A stretch of 64,000 bases of DNA from Microvirga sesbaniae (GTDB lineage: Bacteria > Pseudomonadota > Alphaproteobacteria > Rhizobiales > Beijerinckiaceae): contig NZ_JAMXFJ010000004.1 of assembly GCF_025460805.1 (NCBI RefSeq), positions 147,633 to 211,632 of the forward strand, given 5' to 3'. The notes under the pieces were generated by a model. The model saw nothing but the letters and a program-made list of their open reading frames with translations, was not told the origin of the DNA and made no database searches. Both the position numbers and the translations under genes were made by a program. Of the stretch, positions 45,232-56,020 are shown in pieces (the stretch's first letter is position 1; every line of letters begins with the position of its first letter).

Positions 45232-46722
45232 ATGGATCAACAAGAGCGCAGGACGATATCAGTGCCACGTCTGGGGCTGCTCGGTGGTGTCACCTTGACC
45301 ATGCTGCTGGGCGGCTGCGTCTCCTTTTCGGCAGACGGTGGACTGTCGACAGCGCAGACGGTCGCATACACCGAGTTGGGCAAGGACGTGGTCAAAGTCA
45401 CCAACGAGGCTGAGGCCCTGGGCATCCAGCAGCGGGCGGAGGAACTGCTGCGTCGTCCGCTTACCCCCGACAGCGCGGTTCAGATTGCACTGCTGAAAAA
45501 TCGGGGACTTCAGGCGGATTTCAATGAGCTCGGAGTCTCGGAGGCCGAGTATATCCAAGCGACTCTGCCACCAAATCCGACCGTCTCCCTGGCGCGCCTC
45601 GGCGGCAGCCTTGAGCTGGAGATCGAGCGCCAGATCGTCGTGGGCCTGTTTGAGCTCGCCACCTTGCCGGCTCGGGCCGCCATCGCCGAGCAGCGTTTCC
45701 GCGCCGCGCAGTTCCGCACCGCCGAGGCTGTGCTCCGGCTGGCAGCCGAGACCCGCCGGGAATACTACCGGGCCATCGCGGCCAACCAGCAGGTCGCTTT
45801 CATGCAGCAAGCCCTTGGGACGGCGGAAACGGCATCCGAGCTGGCCAAGCAACTCGGTGAGAGCGGTTCGCTGAACAAGCTGGAGCAAGCGCGGGAACAC
45901 GCCTTCTACCAGGAATTGGGAGCCCAGCTCGCCCGGGCACGGATTGAGCAGAAGGTGGCCCGCGAGCGCCTGATCCGGCAGCTCGGCCTCTGGGGGCGGG
46001 ACATCGACTTCCGCTTGCCGAGCTCTCTGCCGCCCCTGCCCGCCCGGATCGCCTCGGCCCAGGACATCGAACGCCGGGCGCTCGAACGGAGGGTCGACCT
46101 CCAGGCGTTGCGACATGACCTGAACGCGGTAGCCGGTCAGTACGGCCTGACCAACGCCACCCGCTTCGTGACCGATGTCGAGCTCGCCGGCCTCTCCAGC
46201 TACGAGCGGTCGACGTCGGCGTTCACCGAGGACGGTCAGACCGTGCTCGAGAGCGAGAGGATCAAGCGGCGTGGCTTGGAGGTCGAGTTCACGATCCCGA
46301 TCTTCGACTTCGGCGCGGTCGGCGTCCGCAACGCGCAAGAGACCTACATGGCCGCCGCCAACCGCTTGGCGGAGCGGGCCGTCAACGTCCGCTCGGAGGC
46401 GCGCGAGTCCTACCTGCGCTACCGCGGCAACTACGACCTCGCCCGTCATTATCAGAGCCGCGTCCTGCCGTTGCAGAAGAAGATCCAGGACGAGGCCCTG
46501 CTCCAGTACAGCGGCATGCTCGTCGACGTGAGCCAGCTCATCCTCGATGCCCGCGCCCGCATCCTCAGCAATGTGGACGCCATCAACGCCCGCCGCGACT
46601 TCTGGATCGCCGCCACGGACCTCAAGGCCGCTCTGATCGGCGGTGGGGTCGGTGGCGGCGAAGGCGGCGGAGAAACCACTGCAGCAGCGGCCGGCGGCGG
46701 AGCCGGTGGCGGCGGACACTGA
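45232..46722 (+). CDS. TolC-family outer-membrane lipoprotein (CusC/NodT-like)
   Basis: A 496-residue outer-membrane efflux factor. The lipoprotein signal has lipobox LLGGC (Cys29). The rest has two TolC repeats of long helices (AETRREYYRAIAANQQVAFMQ; the second repeat has RRDFWIAATDLKAALIGG). It ends in an unusual Gly-rich tail (GGGVGGGEGGG). The ATG at 45232 is preceded by CAAGGAAGG. CusC normally pairs with CusA and CusB, but no RND pump or adaptor gene is nearby. It is 15 bases upstream of the multicopper oxidase gene and clearly in the same operon. Confidence 0.85.
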   Translation: MDQQERRTISVPRLGLLGGVTLTMLLGGCVSFSADGGLSTAQTVAYTELGKDVVKVTNEAEALGIQQRAEELLRRPLTPDSAVQIALLKNRGLQADFNELGVSEAEYIQATLPPNPTVSLARLGGSLELEIERQIVVGLFELATLPARAAIAEQRFRAAQFRTAEAVLRLAAETRREYYRAIAANQQVAFMQQALGTAETASELAKQLGESGSLNKLEQAREHAFYQELGAQLARARIEQKVARERLIRQLGLWGRDIDFRLPSSLPPLPARIASAQDIERRALERRVDLQALRHDLNAVAGQYGLTNATRFVTDVELAGLSSYERSTSAFTEDGQTVLESERIKRRGLEVEFTIPIFDFGAVGVRNAQETYMAAANRLAERAVNVRSEARESYLRYRGNYDLARHYQSRVLPLQKKIQDEALLQYSGMLVDVSQLILDARARILSNVDAINARRDFWIAATDLKAALIGGGVGGGEGGGETTAAAAGGGAGGGGH

Positions 46723-46737
46723 CAAGGGAGAGATCCA

Positions 46738-48150
46738 ATGACCGACCTATCGCGCAGGAACTTCCTCGGCGCCGGAGGCCTGGCCCTCGCCGGTGCCTCG
46801 ATGATCAGTGGCCGCGCACAGGCCGCGAGCCTGCCCGAGGCTCCCACCATGGCGGAAGCCACGATGCAGCCGCCGCTCTATCCGAAGAGCGGCCCGGACT
46901 ACCAGCCTGTTGTGACCCTGAACGGCTGGACCCTGCCCTGGCGCCAGAACGGAGACTGGAAGGAGTTCCATCTCGTCGCCGAGCCCGTGGTGCGCGAGCT
47001 TGCACCCGGCATGAAGGCGCATCTGTGGGGCTACAACGGGCAGTCGCCGGGGCCGACCATCGAGGCGGTCCAAGGCGACAAGGTGCGCATCTTCGTGACC
47101 AACAGGCTTCCGGAGAACACGGCGGTGCACTGGCACGGCCAGCTCCTGCCCAACGGCATGGACGGCGTCGGCGGCCTGACCCAGCCGCACATCCCGCCCG
47201 GCAAGACCTTCGTGTACGAGTTCATCTGCCAGAAGTCGGGCACCTTCATGTACCACCCGCATTCGGACGAGATGGTGCAGATGGCCATGGGCATGATGGG
47301 CTTCTTCGTCGTGCATCCGCGCGATCCGGCCGAGCGCCGCGTCGACCGCGACTTCGTGTTCCTGCTCAACGCCTTCGACATTGAGGCCGGAAGCTACGTG
47401 CCGAAGGTCAACACGATGACAGACTTCAATCTGTGGTGCTGGAACAGCCGCGTGTTCCCCGGCATCGACCCGCTCGTGGTGCGCCAGGGCGACAAGGTCC
47501 GAATCCGGTTCGGCAACCTGACGATGACGAACCATCCGATCCACATGCACGGCTACGACTTCAAGGTGACCGGCACGGACGGCGGCTGGGTGCCGGAGAC
47601 GGCGCAGTGGCCGGAGGTCTCCGTCGACGTCGCAGTGGGGCAGATGCGGGCGTTCGAGTTCGTCGCGGATGCACCAGGCGATTGGGCGATCCACTGCCAC
47701 AAGTCGCACCACACCATGAACGCCATGGGCCACGACGTGAAGACCTACATCGGCGTGAACATGAAGAAGACCGCTGCGGCCATCAAGAAGGTCGCCCCGG
47801 GCTACATGCCGATGGGCGGAAGCGGCATGGGCGAGATGGGCTCGATGGAGATGCCGCTGCCCGACAACACGCTGCCGATGATGACGGGATTCGCCCAGTT
47901 CGGCCCTGTCGAGATGGGCGGCATGTTCTCGGTCGTGAAGGTTCGGCCAGGCCTAGCCGCCGACAATTACAAGGATCCGGGTTGGTACAAGCACCCAGAG
48001 GGGACCGTCGCCTACGAGTGGACGGGCGAGCAGCTCGCCGAACCCGCTCGCGCGACATCGCCCGACAGTGGCGTGAAAGCCACCGAGTTTAAGGCCATTG
48101 ATCCCCGAAAGAGGCCGGTCCGCACGGCGACTGGCCACGAAAACCACTGA
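46738..48150 (+). CDS. Tat-exported multicopper oxidase (copper oxidase)
   Basis: A 470-residue periplasmic oxidase. The Tat signal is LSRRNFLGAGG. All four copper motifs are present: HWHG (131-134), HPHS (173-176), HPIHMHG (266-272) and HCHKSHHTMNAM (319-330, the T1 Cys-His site). A Met-rich stretch follows (YMPMGGSGMGEMGSMEMP), typical of Cu(I) oxidases. It would oxidise toxic Cu(I) to Cu(II). It is third in the operon lipoprotein-TolC-oxidase-cupredoxin-CusF. It differs clearly from the second oxidase at 59418. Confidence 0.92.
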   Translation: MTDLSRRNFLGAGGLALAGASMISGRAQAASLPEAPTMAEATMQPPLYPKSGPDYQPVVTLNGWTLPWRQNGDWKEFHLVAEPVVRELAPGMKAHLWGYNGQSPGPTIEAVQGDKVRIFVTNRLPENTAVHWHGQLLPNGMDGVGGLTQPHIPPGKTFVYEFICQKSGTFMYHPHSDEMVQMAMGMMGFFVVHPRDPAERRVDRDFVFLLNAFDIEAGSYVPKVNTMTDFNLWCWNSRVFPGIDPLVVRQGDKVRIRFGNLTMTNHPIHMHGYDFKVTGTDGGWVPETAQWPEVSVDVAVGQMRAFEFVADAPGDWAIHCHKSHHTMNAMGHDVKTYIGVNMKKTAAAIKKVAPGYMPMGGSGMGEMGSMEMPLPDNTLPMMTGFAQFGPVEMGGMFSVVKVRPGLAADNYKDPGWYKHPEGTVAYEWTGEQLAEPARATSPDSGVKATEFKAIDPRKRPVRTATGHENH

Positions 48151-48183
48151 TCTAGACCAGAACCATTGCACAAGGAGCAATCA

Positions 48184-48675
48184 ATGACAGTTCGTTCAAT
48201 CACCCTCGCAGGGGCACTCGGTGCATTCATCCTGTCAGCCGGACTGGCGCTCGCCGGTCCCGGCGAGCCCGGCCACAGCCACCGGACCTTCGCGGCCGGC
48301 GAGCCGGGCGATCCGAAGAAGCCCGTGGCCAAGACCATCGAGGTCACCATGAAGGAGACCGACGACGCCAAGATGCTGTTCGAGCCCAACCAGGTCGAGA
48401 TCAAGCGCGGTGAGCAGGTGAAGTTCGTGCTCAAGAACGCCGGCAAGACCGATCACGAGTTCATGCTCGACAGCATCCAGAACAACGCCAAGCACAAGAT
48501 CGCCATGGAGAAGAACCCGGACATGGAGCACGACGACCCGAACGGGAAGCGCCTTGCTCCGAACGGCTCCAACGAGGTTGTTTGGCGCTTCACCAAGCCA
48601 GGCACCTTCGAGTTCGCCTGCCTGATCCCGGGCCATTACGAGTCCGGCATGCACGGCACCGTCGTCGTCAAGTGA
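48184..48675 (+). CDS. Cupredoxin (plastocyanin/azurin-like)
   Basis: A 163-residue periplasmic blue-copper protein with a Sec signal peptide (ending ALAGPG). A complete type-1 copper site is visible: His91 in TDHEFML, Cys146, His151 and Met156 in CLIPGHYESGM. A loop with additional Met/His/Asp (MEHDDPNG) lies between. It may receive or deliver electrons or copper for the multicopper oxidase, whose gene is 33 bases upstream. The ATG at 48184 is preferred over 48166 because it gives a standard signal peptide after AAGGAGC. Confidence 0.9.
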   Translation: MTVRSITLAGALGAFILSAGLALAGPGEPGHSHRTFAAGEPGDPKKPVAKTIEVTMKETDDAKMLFEPNQVEIKRGEQVKFVLKNAGKTDHEFMLDSIQNNAKHKIAMEKNPDMEHDDPNGKRLAPNGSNEVVWRFTKPGTFEFACLIPGHYESGMHGTVVVK

Positions 48676-48713
48676 CGGTGTAATCTCCCCCACGATCCAA
48701 AAAGGAGTTTGTT

Positions 48714-49004
48714 ATGAAGCGCATTACCATCAGCCTGATCGCCGCCCTGAGCCTCTCCGGTGCTGCCCTCGCGCAGAGCCTGCCCACGGTCTCCGGCACG
48801 GTCGAGAAGGTCGACACCGCAGCGGGCAAGATCACTATCGAGCATGGCGCGATTCCGAACCTCAACATGGATGGCATGACCATGGTGTTTCGCGCGCAGG
48901 ATCCTGCGCTGCTCAAGGACGTGAAGGCTGGCGACAAAGTGCAGTTCACCGCCGACCGCGTGAACGGCCAGATCTCCGTCACCTCAATCAAGAAGGGCTC
49001 GTAA
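48714..49004 (+). CDS. CusF-family periplasmic copper chaperone
   Basis: A 96-residue exported protein with a Sec signal ending AQ and an OB-fold domain. The metal site is His44, Met52, Met55 and Met57 in HGAIPNLNMDGMTM. E. coli CusF has His36, Trp44, Met47 and Met49, so Met replaces the capping tryptophan. It binds Cu(I)/Ag(I) in the periplasm. It follows the cupredoxin by 38 bases and precedes a DUF305-CusF-CusF fusion with near-identical domains. Confidence 0.9.
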   Translation: MKRITISLIAALSLSGAALAQSLPTVSGTVEKVDTAAGKITIEHGAIPNLNMDGMTMVFRAQDPALLKDVKAGDKVQFTADRVNGQISVTSIKKGS

Positions 49005-49084
49005 GGGCCCTCGCCGCCCCGCAGCACGCGTCCGAGACGCACCGCTCTGTGGGGCGGCTATCCCAATTCAAGAAAGAGACCGCC

Positions 49085-50050
49085 ATGAAACGCCCGACCG
49101 CCACTTTCACCACCATCGGAGCTATCCTGGCTACCGTTGCGATCGGCCCGGACTGGATTGCGCAGGCACAGCCGGCCAAAGGAGCGCCGGCAGCCTACGA
49201 GCGCGTCCGCGAGGTCATGGACGAGCGCTTCAAGGACATGAAGCTCGCAGGCGATCCCGACAAGGATTTTGCTGCGCTTCTGATTGCTCATCATGAAGAC
49301 CTTATTTTCCTCGCCAGAACTCAGCTGGAGCACGGTGCGGACGAACAACTGCGCCAAGTTGCGCAAAAGCTTCTGGATGAGCAGCAGAAGCAGATCAACG
49401 AACTGAAGGAGTGGCAGGTTCGCAACCGCCAGGCGGATTACCGCGCCAAGGCGGACCAGCCGCCGCATGGATCGGGGCCGCTGGATCAGCGGGCGATCGC
49501 CGCGGCTCCTCAGGTGCAGGCCACAGCACCTTCACAACCTGCGGCTCAGCCCGCGCCGGCGAACCTCCCCACCGTTTCCGGCACGGTCGAGAAGGTCGAT
49601 ACAGGCGCCGGCAAGATCACGCTCGATCACGGCCCGATCCCGAACCTCAACATGGACGCCATGACGATGGTATTCAGCACCCAAGATCCTGCCCTCCTCC
49701 AAGGCGTGAAGGAAGGCGACAAGGTGCGGTTCCAGGCCGACCGGGTGAACGGGCAGATCTCTGTCGTAACGATCGACACGGGCCGAGCCCAGGCGGCCGC
49801 GGTCCAGCCAGCGGCCGCCGTGAACCTGCCGATGGTGTCCGGCACTATTGAGAAGGTGGACACCGGCGCCGGGAAGATCACCATCGACCATGGGCCGATC
49901 CCGAACCTGAACATGGATGCGATGACGATGGTGTTCCGGGCGCAGGACCCGGCGGTGCTCAAGGGCGTGAAGGCCGGCGACCGGGTCCGGTTCCAGGCCG
50001 ATCGCGTGAACGGCCAGATCAGCGTCGTCAGGATCCAGAAGGGCAAGTGA
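49085..50050 (+). CDS. DUF305-CusF-CusF fusion protein
   Basis: A 321-residue exported protein with a new-looking domain order. The signal region is residues 1-30. A DUF305-like helical domain follows (about 33-115, FAALLIAHHEDLIFLARTQLEHG), then a Pro/Ala/Gln-rich linker. The first CusF domain is 161-232 and the second 247-321, each with HGPIPNLNMDAMTM. The linker and spacing suggest one protein carrying three metal sites. The ATG at 49085 gives a proper signal peptide. It lies 80 bases after the single-domain CusF gene and probably arose by duplication of that gene onto a DUF305 gene. Confidence 0.88.
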   Translation: MKRPTATFTTIGAILATVAIGPDWIAQAQPAKGAPAAYERVREVMDERFKDMKLAGDPDKDFAALLIAHHEDLIFLARTQLEHGADEQLRQVAQKLLDEQQKQINELKEWQVRNRQADYRAKADQPPHGSGPLDQRAIAAAPQVQATAPSQPAAQPAPANLPTVSGTVEKVDTGAGKITLDHGPIPNLNMDAMTMVFSTQDPALLQGVKEGDKVRFQADRVNGQISVVTIDTGRAQAAAVQPAAAVNLPMVSGTIEKVDTGAGKITIDHGPIPNLNMDAMTMVFRAQDPAVLKGVKAGDRVRFQADRVNGQISVVRIQKGK

Positions 50051-50127
50051 CCGCCGTCCGCGGTCGCGCGTTGCCCTGGATCAATGCCGCAATGCGCGGC
50101 CGCGCGTAATCCGGTGAGTGGAGCGGA

Positions 50128-50158
50128 TTGACCTTCCCACGATGGCAAGGGCGAGAAT
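50128..50158 (+). promoter_or_regulatory. CueR-type promoter of the second copper ATPase
   Basis: TTGACC (50128-50133), 19 bases, GAGAAT (50153-50158), dyad ACCTTCCCAC...TGGCAAGG in the spacer. Confidence 0.8.
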
Positions 50159-50187
50159 CCGTCTCAGCGTACCAGGCGAGGTGAGCC

Positions 50188-52593
<2,406 letters not shown>

Positions 52594-52669
52594 GACTTCG
52601 TGCGGACCGCTGCGCCGGTGCGGGCGTGCCGCCTCCTGTCGACGCGGATCCTACCGCCCCGCGTACGGC

Positions 52670-52741
52670 GCTGTGAGGCAGCGCACACGCACGTCGCAGC
52701 GGGCACGATGCTGTGAGGCAGCGCACACGCATGTCGGAGCG
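52670..52741. repeat. Two-copy 32-bp direct repeat (period 40 bp)
   Basis: Copies at 52670-52701 and 52710-52741, both starting GCTGTGAGGCAGCGCACACG and differing at two positions. They lie in the gap between the ATPase stop and the tyrosinase. Confidence 0.8.
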
Positions 52742-52802
52742 CCCAAGGCATGCTTGGCTTGGCCGGTCCAATTCCGGCCCGGCCACCGAAGGGAGACATT
52801 CC

Positions 52803-53852
52803 ATGAGTGAGCGCAACCATCGTGCACGCTCGTCCGGCAAGACTGCCCCCCAGTCCGATGACCATGGCGATCATCTGACCATGGATCACTTTCCCACCCG
52901 CGACGAGGTGGCCAAAGCCGAGGCGGTCAAAGCCGAACACGAGCCGCACGAGCACGGCCCGCATCCGATGTTCGACCACTTCCCGACCCGGGACGAGTTG
53001 CGCGACGCCGAGGCGCATTTCGGCATCGAGCATATGCCGGACCTTGAGACGGCATGGCTGCGGGTCGAGCGGCACCTGAACGAGACTGGACTTGAACTCC
53101 GTAAGTCCGATTTGCTGACGCAGCTCACGCCAAAATTCTCGGACGCCCTGATTGGTGACAGGCTCCAGCTCAAGCCTTGGATCATCGCGCTCCTCAAGGC
53201 CCTGTTCAGGAGCAGGGCCGATCATCGGACGCTGAGCTCGGCGCAGCGGCAGCAATTCAACGATGCCATTCAACAGGTTCATGCGGATGGGAGCTATCAG
53301 GCCCTTGCCGCCGTGCATGCCGACATGAGCCACAACATGCATTCGAGCATGGGGGCCGTCGGCAAGCAGCGCTTCCTGCCATGGCACAGGGTCTATCTCC
53401 TGATGATGGAAAACCTGCTGCGCTCCAAGAAGCCGGGACTGACGATCCCCTATTGGAACTACGCGGTCGATAAGGCGCGCCCCGATTGGGTCTGGCGTCC
53501 GCCGTCAGTGACGCGGCCGGCCCCCGGCGCGAGCGGATGGCTTCCGGACACCGCGGGCGTGAACGCCATTCTCTCCAATTCCGGGTACACGTCCTTCACC
53601 GAGGATCTCGAGTTCGACGCCCACAATCAGGTGCACAACTGGTGTGGCGGAACCCTCAGGAGCCCGCCGACGGCGTCGCAGGATCCGATCTTCTGGCTGC
53701 TCCATGCGAACGTCGATCGCATCTGGGACCTGTGGCAACTGAACCATGGCGGCACGCCGTCGCTCGTCGGCACTGATGCGATCATGGATCCATGGACGCA
53801 GACTGCCAGCGATGCCAATGACGTGATCAAGCTCGGGTATTCCTACAAGTAA
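52803..53852 (+). CDS. Tyrosinase-like type-3 copper oxidase
   Basis: A 349-residue protein with two copper sites. CuA histidines lie in AAVHADMSHNMHSSMGA and FLPWHRVYLL (His195); CuB histidines are His274, His278 and His301 in DAHNQVHNWCGG and DPIFWLLHANVDRIWD. These are the family motifs for o-phenol or catechol oxidation. The N-terminal 80 residues contain two copies of DHFPTRDE (28-35 and 58-65) in a His/Asp/Glu-rich stretch. No signal peptide is evident. The ATG at 52803 follows GAAGGGAGAC. It sits 209 bases after the copper ATPase gene and is closed by a strong hairpin. Confidence 0.88.
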   Translation: MSERNHRARSSGKTAPQSDDHGDHLTMDHFPTRDEVAKAEAVKAEHEPHEHGPHPMFDHFPTRDELRDAEAHFGIEHMPDLETAWLRVERHLNETGLELRKSDLLTQLTPKFSDALIGDRLQLKPWIIALLKALFRSRADHRTLSSAQRQQFNDAIQQVHADGSYQALAAVHADMSHNMHSSMGAVGKQRFLPWHRVYLLMMENLLRSKKPGLTIPYWNYAVDKARPDWVWRPPSVTRPAPGASGWLPDTAGVNAILSNSGYTSFTEDLEFDAHNQVHNWCGGTLRSPPTASQDPIFWLLHANVDRIWDLWQLNHGGTPSLVGTDAIMDPWTQTASDANDVIKLGYSYK

Positions 53853-53860
53853 CCCAGCAT

Positions 53861-53891
53861 CTCGGGAGGCCCGGACAACGGGCCTCCCGAG
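53861..53891 (+). terminator. Strong hairpin after tyrosinase
   Basis: CTCGGGAGGCCCG-GACAA-CGGGCCTCCCGAG, 13-bp perfect arms, 8 bases after the stop codon. Confidence 0.85.
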
Positions 53892-53968
53892 GGTCTCATT
53901 TGAGCGAGATCAAGGCGTGTTTCCCCGAAACGTTCGAGATTGACCTCGCCTGATCGGGAGGCCTCGCC

Positions 53969-54205
53969 ATGACCACCACATCGAACGTGTCTTCGACGCC
54001 GATCAAAAGCTGGCGGACGCTTTTGGTCGGAACCCCCGTGGGCTGGTTCGTTTCGCTCGTCCTAGCAGCCCTCGGGATCTATCTCTTCGCGGCCCACACG
54101 GGCCACATCCTGACGGCCCTGCCCTACCTGCTGCTGTTGGCCTGCCCGCTGATGCACCTGTTCATGCATGGACGCCATGGCCACCATCACGGAAAGCGTG
54201 AGTGA
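53969..54205 (+). CDS. DUF2933 small membrane protein
   Basis: A 78-residue protein with two hydrophobic helices (GWFVSLVLAALGIYLFAAHTGHILTALPYLLLLACP-type) and a His-rich C-terminus (MHLFMHGRHGHHHG). These features match DUF2933, a family often next to copper-efflux and oxidase genes. The RBS GGGAGG lies 12 bases before the ATG. Its stop overlaps the GTG of the next gene (GTGA), so the two are probably co-translated. The function is unknown; the His tail suggests metal contact. Confidence 0.8.
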   Translation: MTTTSNVSSTPIKSWRTLLVGTPVGWFVSLVLAALGIYLFAAHTGHILTALPYLLLLACPLMHLFMHGRHGHHHGKRE

Positions 54206-54498
54206 CCATCGCCAAGCCTGCCCGGCTTCGGCTGGCCGAGCTCACGTCAGGCGTGGGTGCGGTCGTCCTCGGCATCGGGCTTGGGGTGCTGGCCGCCAGC
54301 CATATCGGCGCCTTCGGCCTTCCGCTCCTGCTTATCGGATTGGTGATCCACGCCTGGGGCATGTTCGACAAGCACCGCCTGGAGCGCCACGTTGACATCG
54401 CCAAGGTCTGGTGGGAGCCTGTGGCTTACTGGATCTGCTGGGGCCTCCTCGCCGTGCTCGCGATCGGTCTCGCAGGACGCTTATCCGGCATCGTCTGA
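54202..54498 (+). CDS. Small integral membrane protein
   Basis: A 98-residue protein with about three hydrophobic segments (VGAVVLGIGLGVLAASHIG, FGLPLLLIGLVIHAWGMF, WWEPVAYWICWGLLAVLAIGLAG). It uses a GTG start overlapping the DUF2933 stop. No named family is recognised. Such genes travel with DUF2933 and copper genes, and the shared overlap makes a joint function likely. Confidence 0.7.
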   Translation: MTIAKPARLRLAELTSGVGAVVLGIGLGVLAASHIGAFGLPLLLIGLVIHAWGMFDKHRLERHVDIAKVWWEPVAYWICWGLLAVLAIGLAGRLSGIV

Positions 54499-54544
54499 TC
54501 AGCCCGTCAGCGTTCCGGTCACGGGCCGTGCGCCTTTGCCTTTG

Positions 54545-55267
54545 TCACCGGAACAACAGCCGGAGGCCAGCAAACAGGAGAATAGCGGCAAGCATGTGCC
54601 GGGTGCCCCGGTCGGAGATCCATCGCAATCCGATAGCCGAGCCGATCACCGAACCCACCAATGCACCAACACTGTAGAGAGCCGTGCCCGGTGCCGGAGC
54701 CTGCCCTGCGATCCAGACGCCTCCGAAGCCCAGCAGGGAGTTGAAAAGGATGAACGGGGCCGACAGGTAGGCCGCCCTTTTGGGCGAAGTCCAGCCCAAG
54801 GCGATGAGAAGAGGGGCAAGGAATACACCCCCGCCGATCCCGCTGACTCCGGAGAGAAAGCCCGCACCAGCGCCTCCGATGCCGATGCGCCATGCAGGGG
54901 GCTGACGATCCGCACCGTTGTCGACGCTGCGCTTCAACACCATGAGTGCGGCAGCGATGACCAGTAGGGAGCCGGTGACGAGGAAATACGGCTTGCCCTC
55001 TAGCACCACCAGACCACCAAGGAAGGCGGCCGGCAGCGACGTTGCCGCAATGTGGGCGAAGAAGGACCAATCAATCAGATCCTTCTGGTGAAGGCGCCAG
55101 GTTGCGTAACTGGCCGCGACGACGTTCAGGAGCAGGGCCGTGGGGCGCATCTCCGAGGACGGGAATCCGGCAAAGGCCATCACCGCAACGAACGCGGTGC
55201 CGCCAGCCTGCCCTACCGTGGCATATAGAAGAGAAACGGCCGCGATGACCACAGTCAGTATCAGCAT
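54545..55267 (-). CDS. TauE/SafE-family permease
   Basis: A 240-residue inner-membrane protein with about eight hydrophobic helices and the TauE/SafE repeat signature SGVSGIGGGVFLAPLLI in the second half and VGQAGGTAFVAVMAFAGF in the first. The family exports sulfite, sulfoacetate or other organosulfur anions. The ATG at 55267 follows AAAGGAACGGC; longer frames read through non-membrane sequence and overlap the divergent Crp gene. It is convergent with the 54202 gene and divergent from the Crp-family gene 81 bases away, which may control it. Confidence 0.82.
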   Translation of the reverse strand: MLILTVVIAAVSLLYATVGQAGGTAFVAVMAFAGFPSSEMRPTALLLNVVAASYATWRLHQKDLIDWSFFAHIAATSLPAAFLGGLVVLEGKPYFLVTGSLLVIAAALMVLKRSVDNGADRQPPAWRIGIGGAGAGFLSGVSGIGGGVFLAPLLIALGWTSPKRAAYLSAPFILFNSLLGFGGVWIAGQAPAPGTALYSVGALVGSVIGSAIGLRWISDRGTRHMLAAILLFAGLRLLFR

Positions 55268-55348
55268 GCCGTTCCTTTTGAATGGCGGATTTGCACCTGC
55301 CGGCGCAGGCAGGGCAGAAGGATACCTGATGGATCTGAGAAGTATCCC

Positions 55349-55954
55349 ATGAATGCCATGAACGCTTCCGATTGGATGCCTGCCGAAGCATATCGATTGG
55401 CACGACCGCTCAAGCTGCCCCCCGGAGAGACTCTCTTCCGCCGTGGTGACGAGCCGAAAGGCCTGTTCCTTGTGGAAAGCGGAGAAATCCGTCTGATCCG
55501 GGTCGACGCCGGTGGACGCGAGATCATCCTTTTCCGGGCTTACGCCGGGGACCTGCTTGCGGAGGCCTCCCTGTTCTCTGACGTCTATCACTGTGACGCC
55601 ACGGCGGCGGCTCCGTCGGTGGTGCGGCTGTTCCCGAAGGCGGCCCTGCTTGAGGCCTTCGGCCGTGATCCGGCAGCGGCCCGAGGTTTCATGGCCATGC
55701 TGGCCCGACAGGTGATGTCGCTTCGGACCCGGCTGGAAAACCGTAATCTCAGGACTGCACGAGACCGCGTCCTGCACCACATTGCCCTTCACGCGGAGGA
55801 CGGCTCCGTCGTGATTGCCGGCAACCTCAAGGCCATGGCCGCGGAGCTCGGCCTGTCTCACGAAAGCCTCTACCGCACCCTCGCCGCCCTGGAGGCAGAG
55901 GGAGCCATTGCCAGGACCCAACACGAGATACGGCTTCTTTCGGATGCTGTATGA
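55349..55954 (+). CDS. Crp/Fnr-family regulator
   Basis: A 201-residue transcription factor. The N-terminal cyclic-nucleotide-type beta barrel (LPPGETLFRRGDEPKGLFLVESGEIRLIR, GREIILFRAYAGDLLAEASLFSD) is followed by a dimer helix and a helix-turn-helix (LKAMAAELGLSHESLYRTLAALEAEGAI). No N-terminal Cys cluster, so not an oxygen-sensing Fnr. The signal is unknown. It is divergent from the TauE gene and upstream of the Spy-like gene. Confidence 0.85.
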   Translation: MNAMNASDWMPAEAYRLARPLKLPPGETLFRRGDEPKGLFLVESGEIRLIRVDAGGREIILFRAYAGDLLAEASLFSDVYHCDATAAAPSVVRLFPKAALLEAFGRDPAAARGFMAMLARQVMSLRTRLENRNLRTARDRVLHHIALHAEDGSVVIAGNLKAMAAELGLSHESLYRTLAALEAEGAIARTQHEIRLLSDAV

Positions 55955-56020
55955 TCGCGATCATATGAGCCCGCTGTCAGGAGCAGTATGCCGGACCGGT
56001 TCCATCCGCAGGAGCCTTCC

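Noticed and set aside
53940-53968. A TTGACC before the DUF2933 gene as another CueR promoter
   Set aside because: No ACCTT...AAGGT dyad follows and the distance to the ATG leaves only room for the ribosome site.
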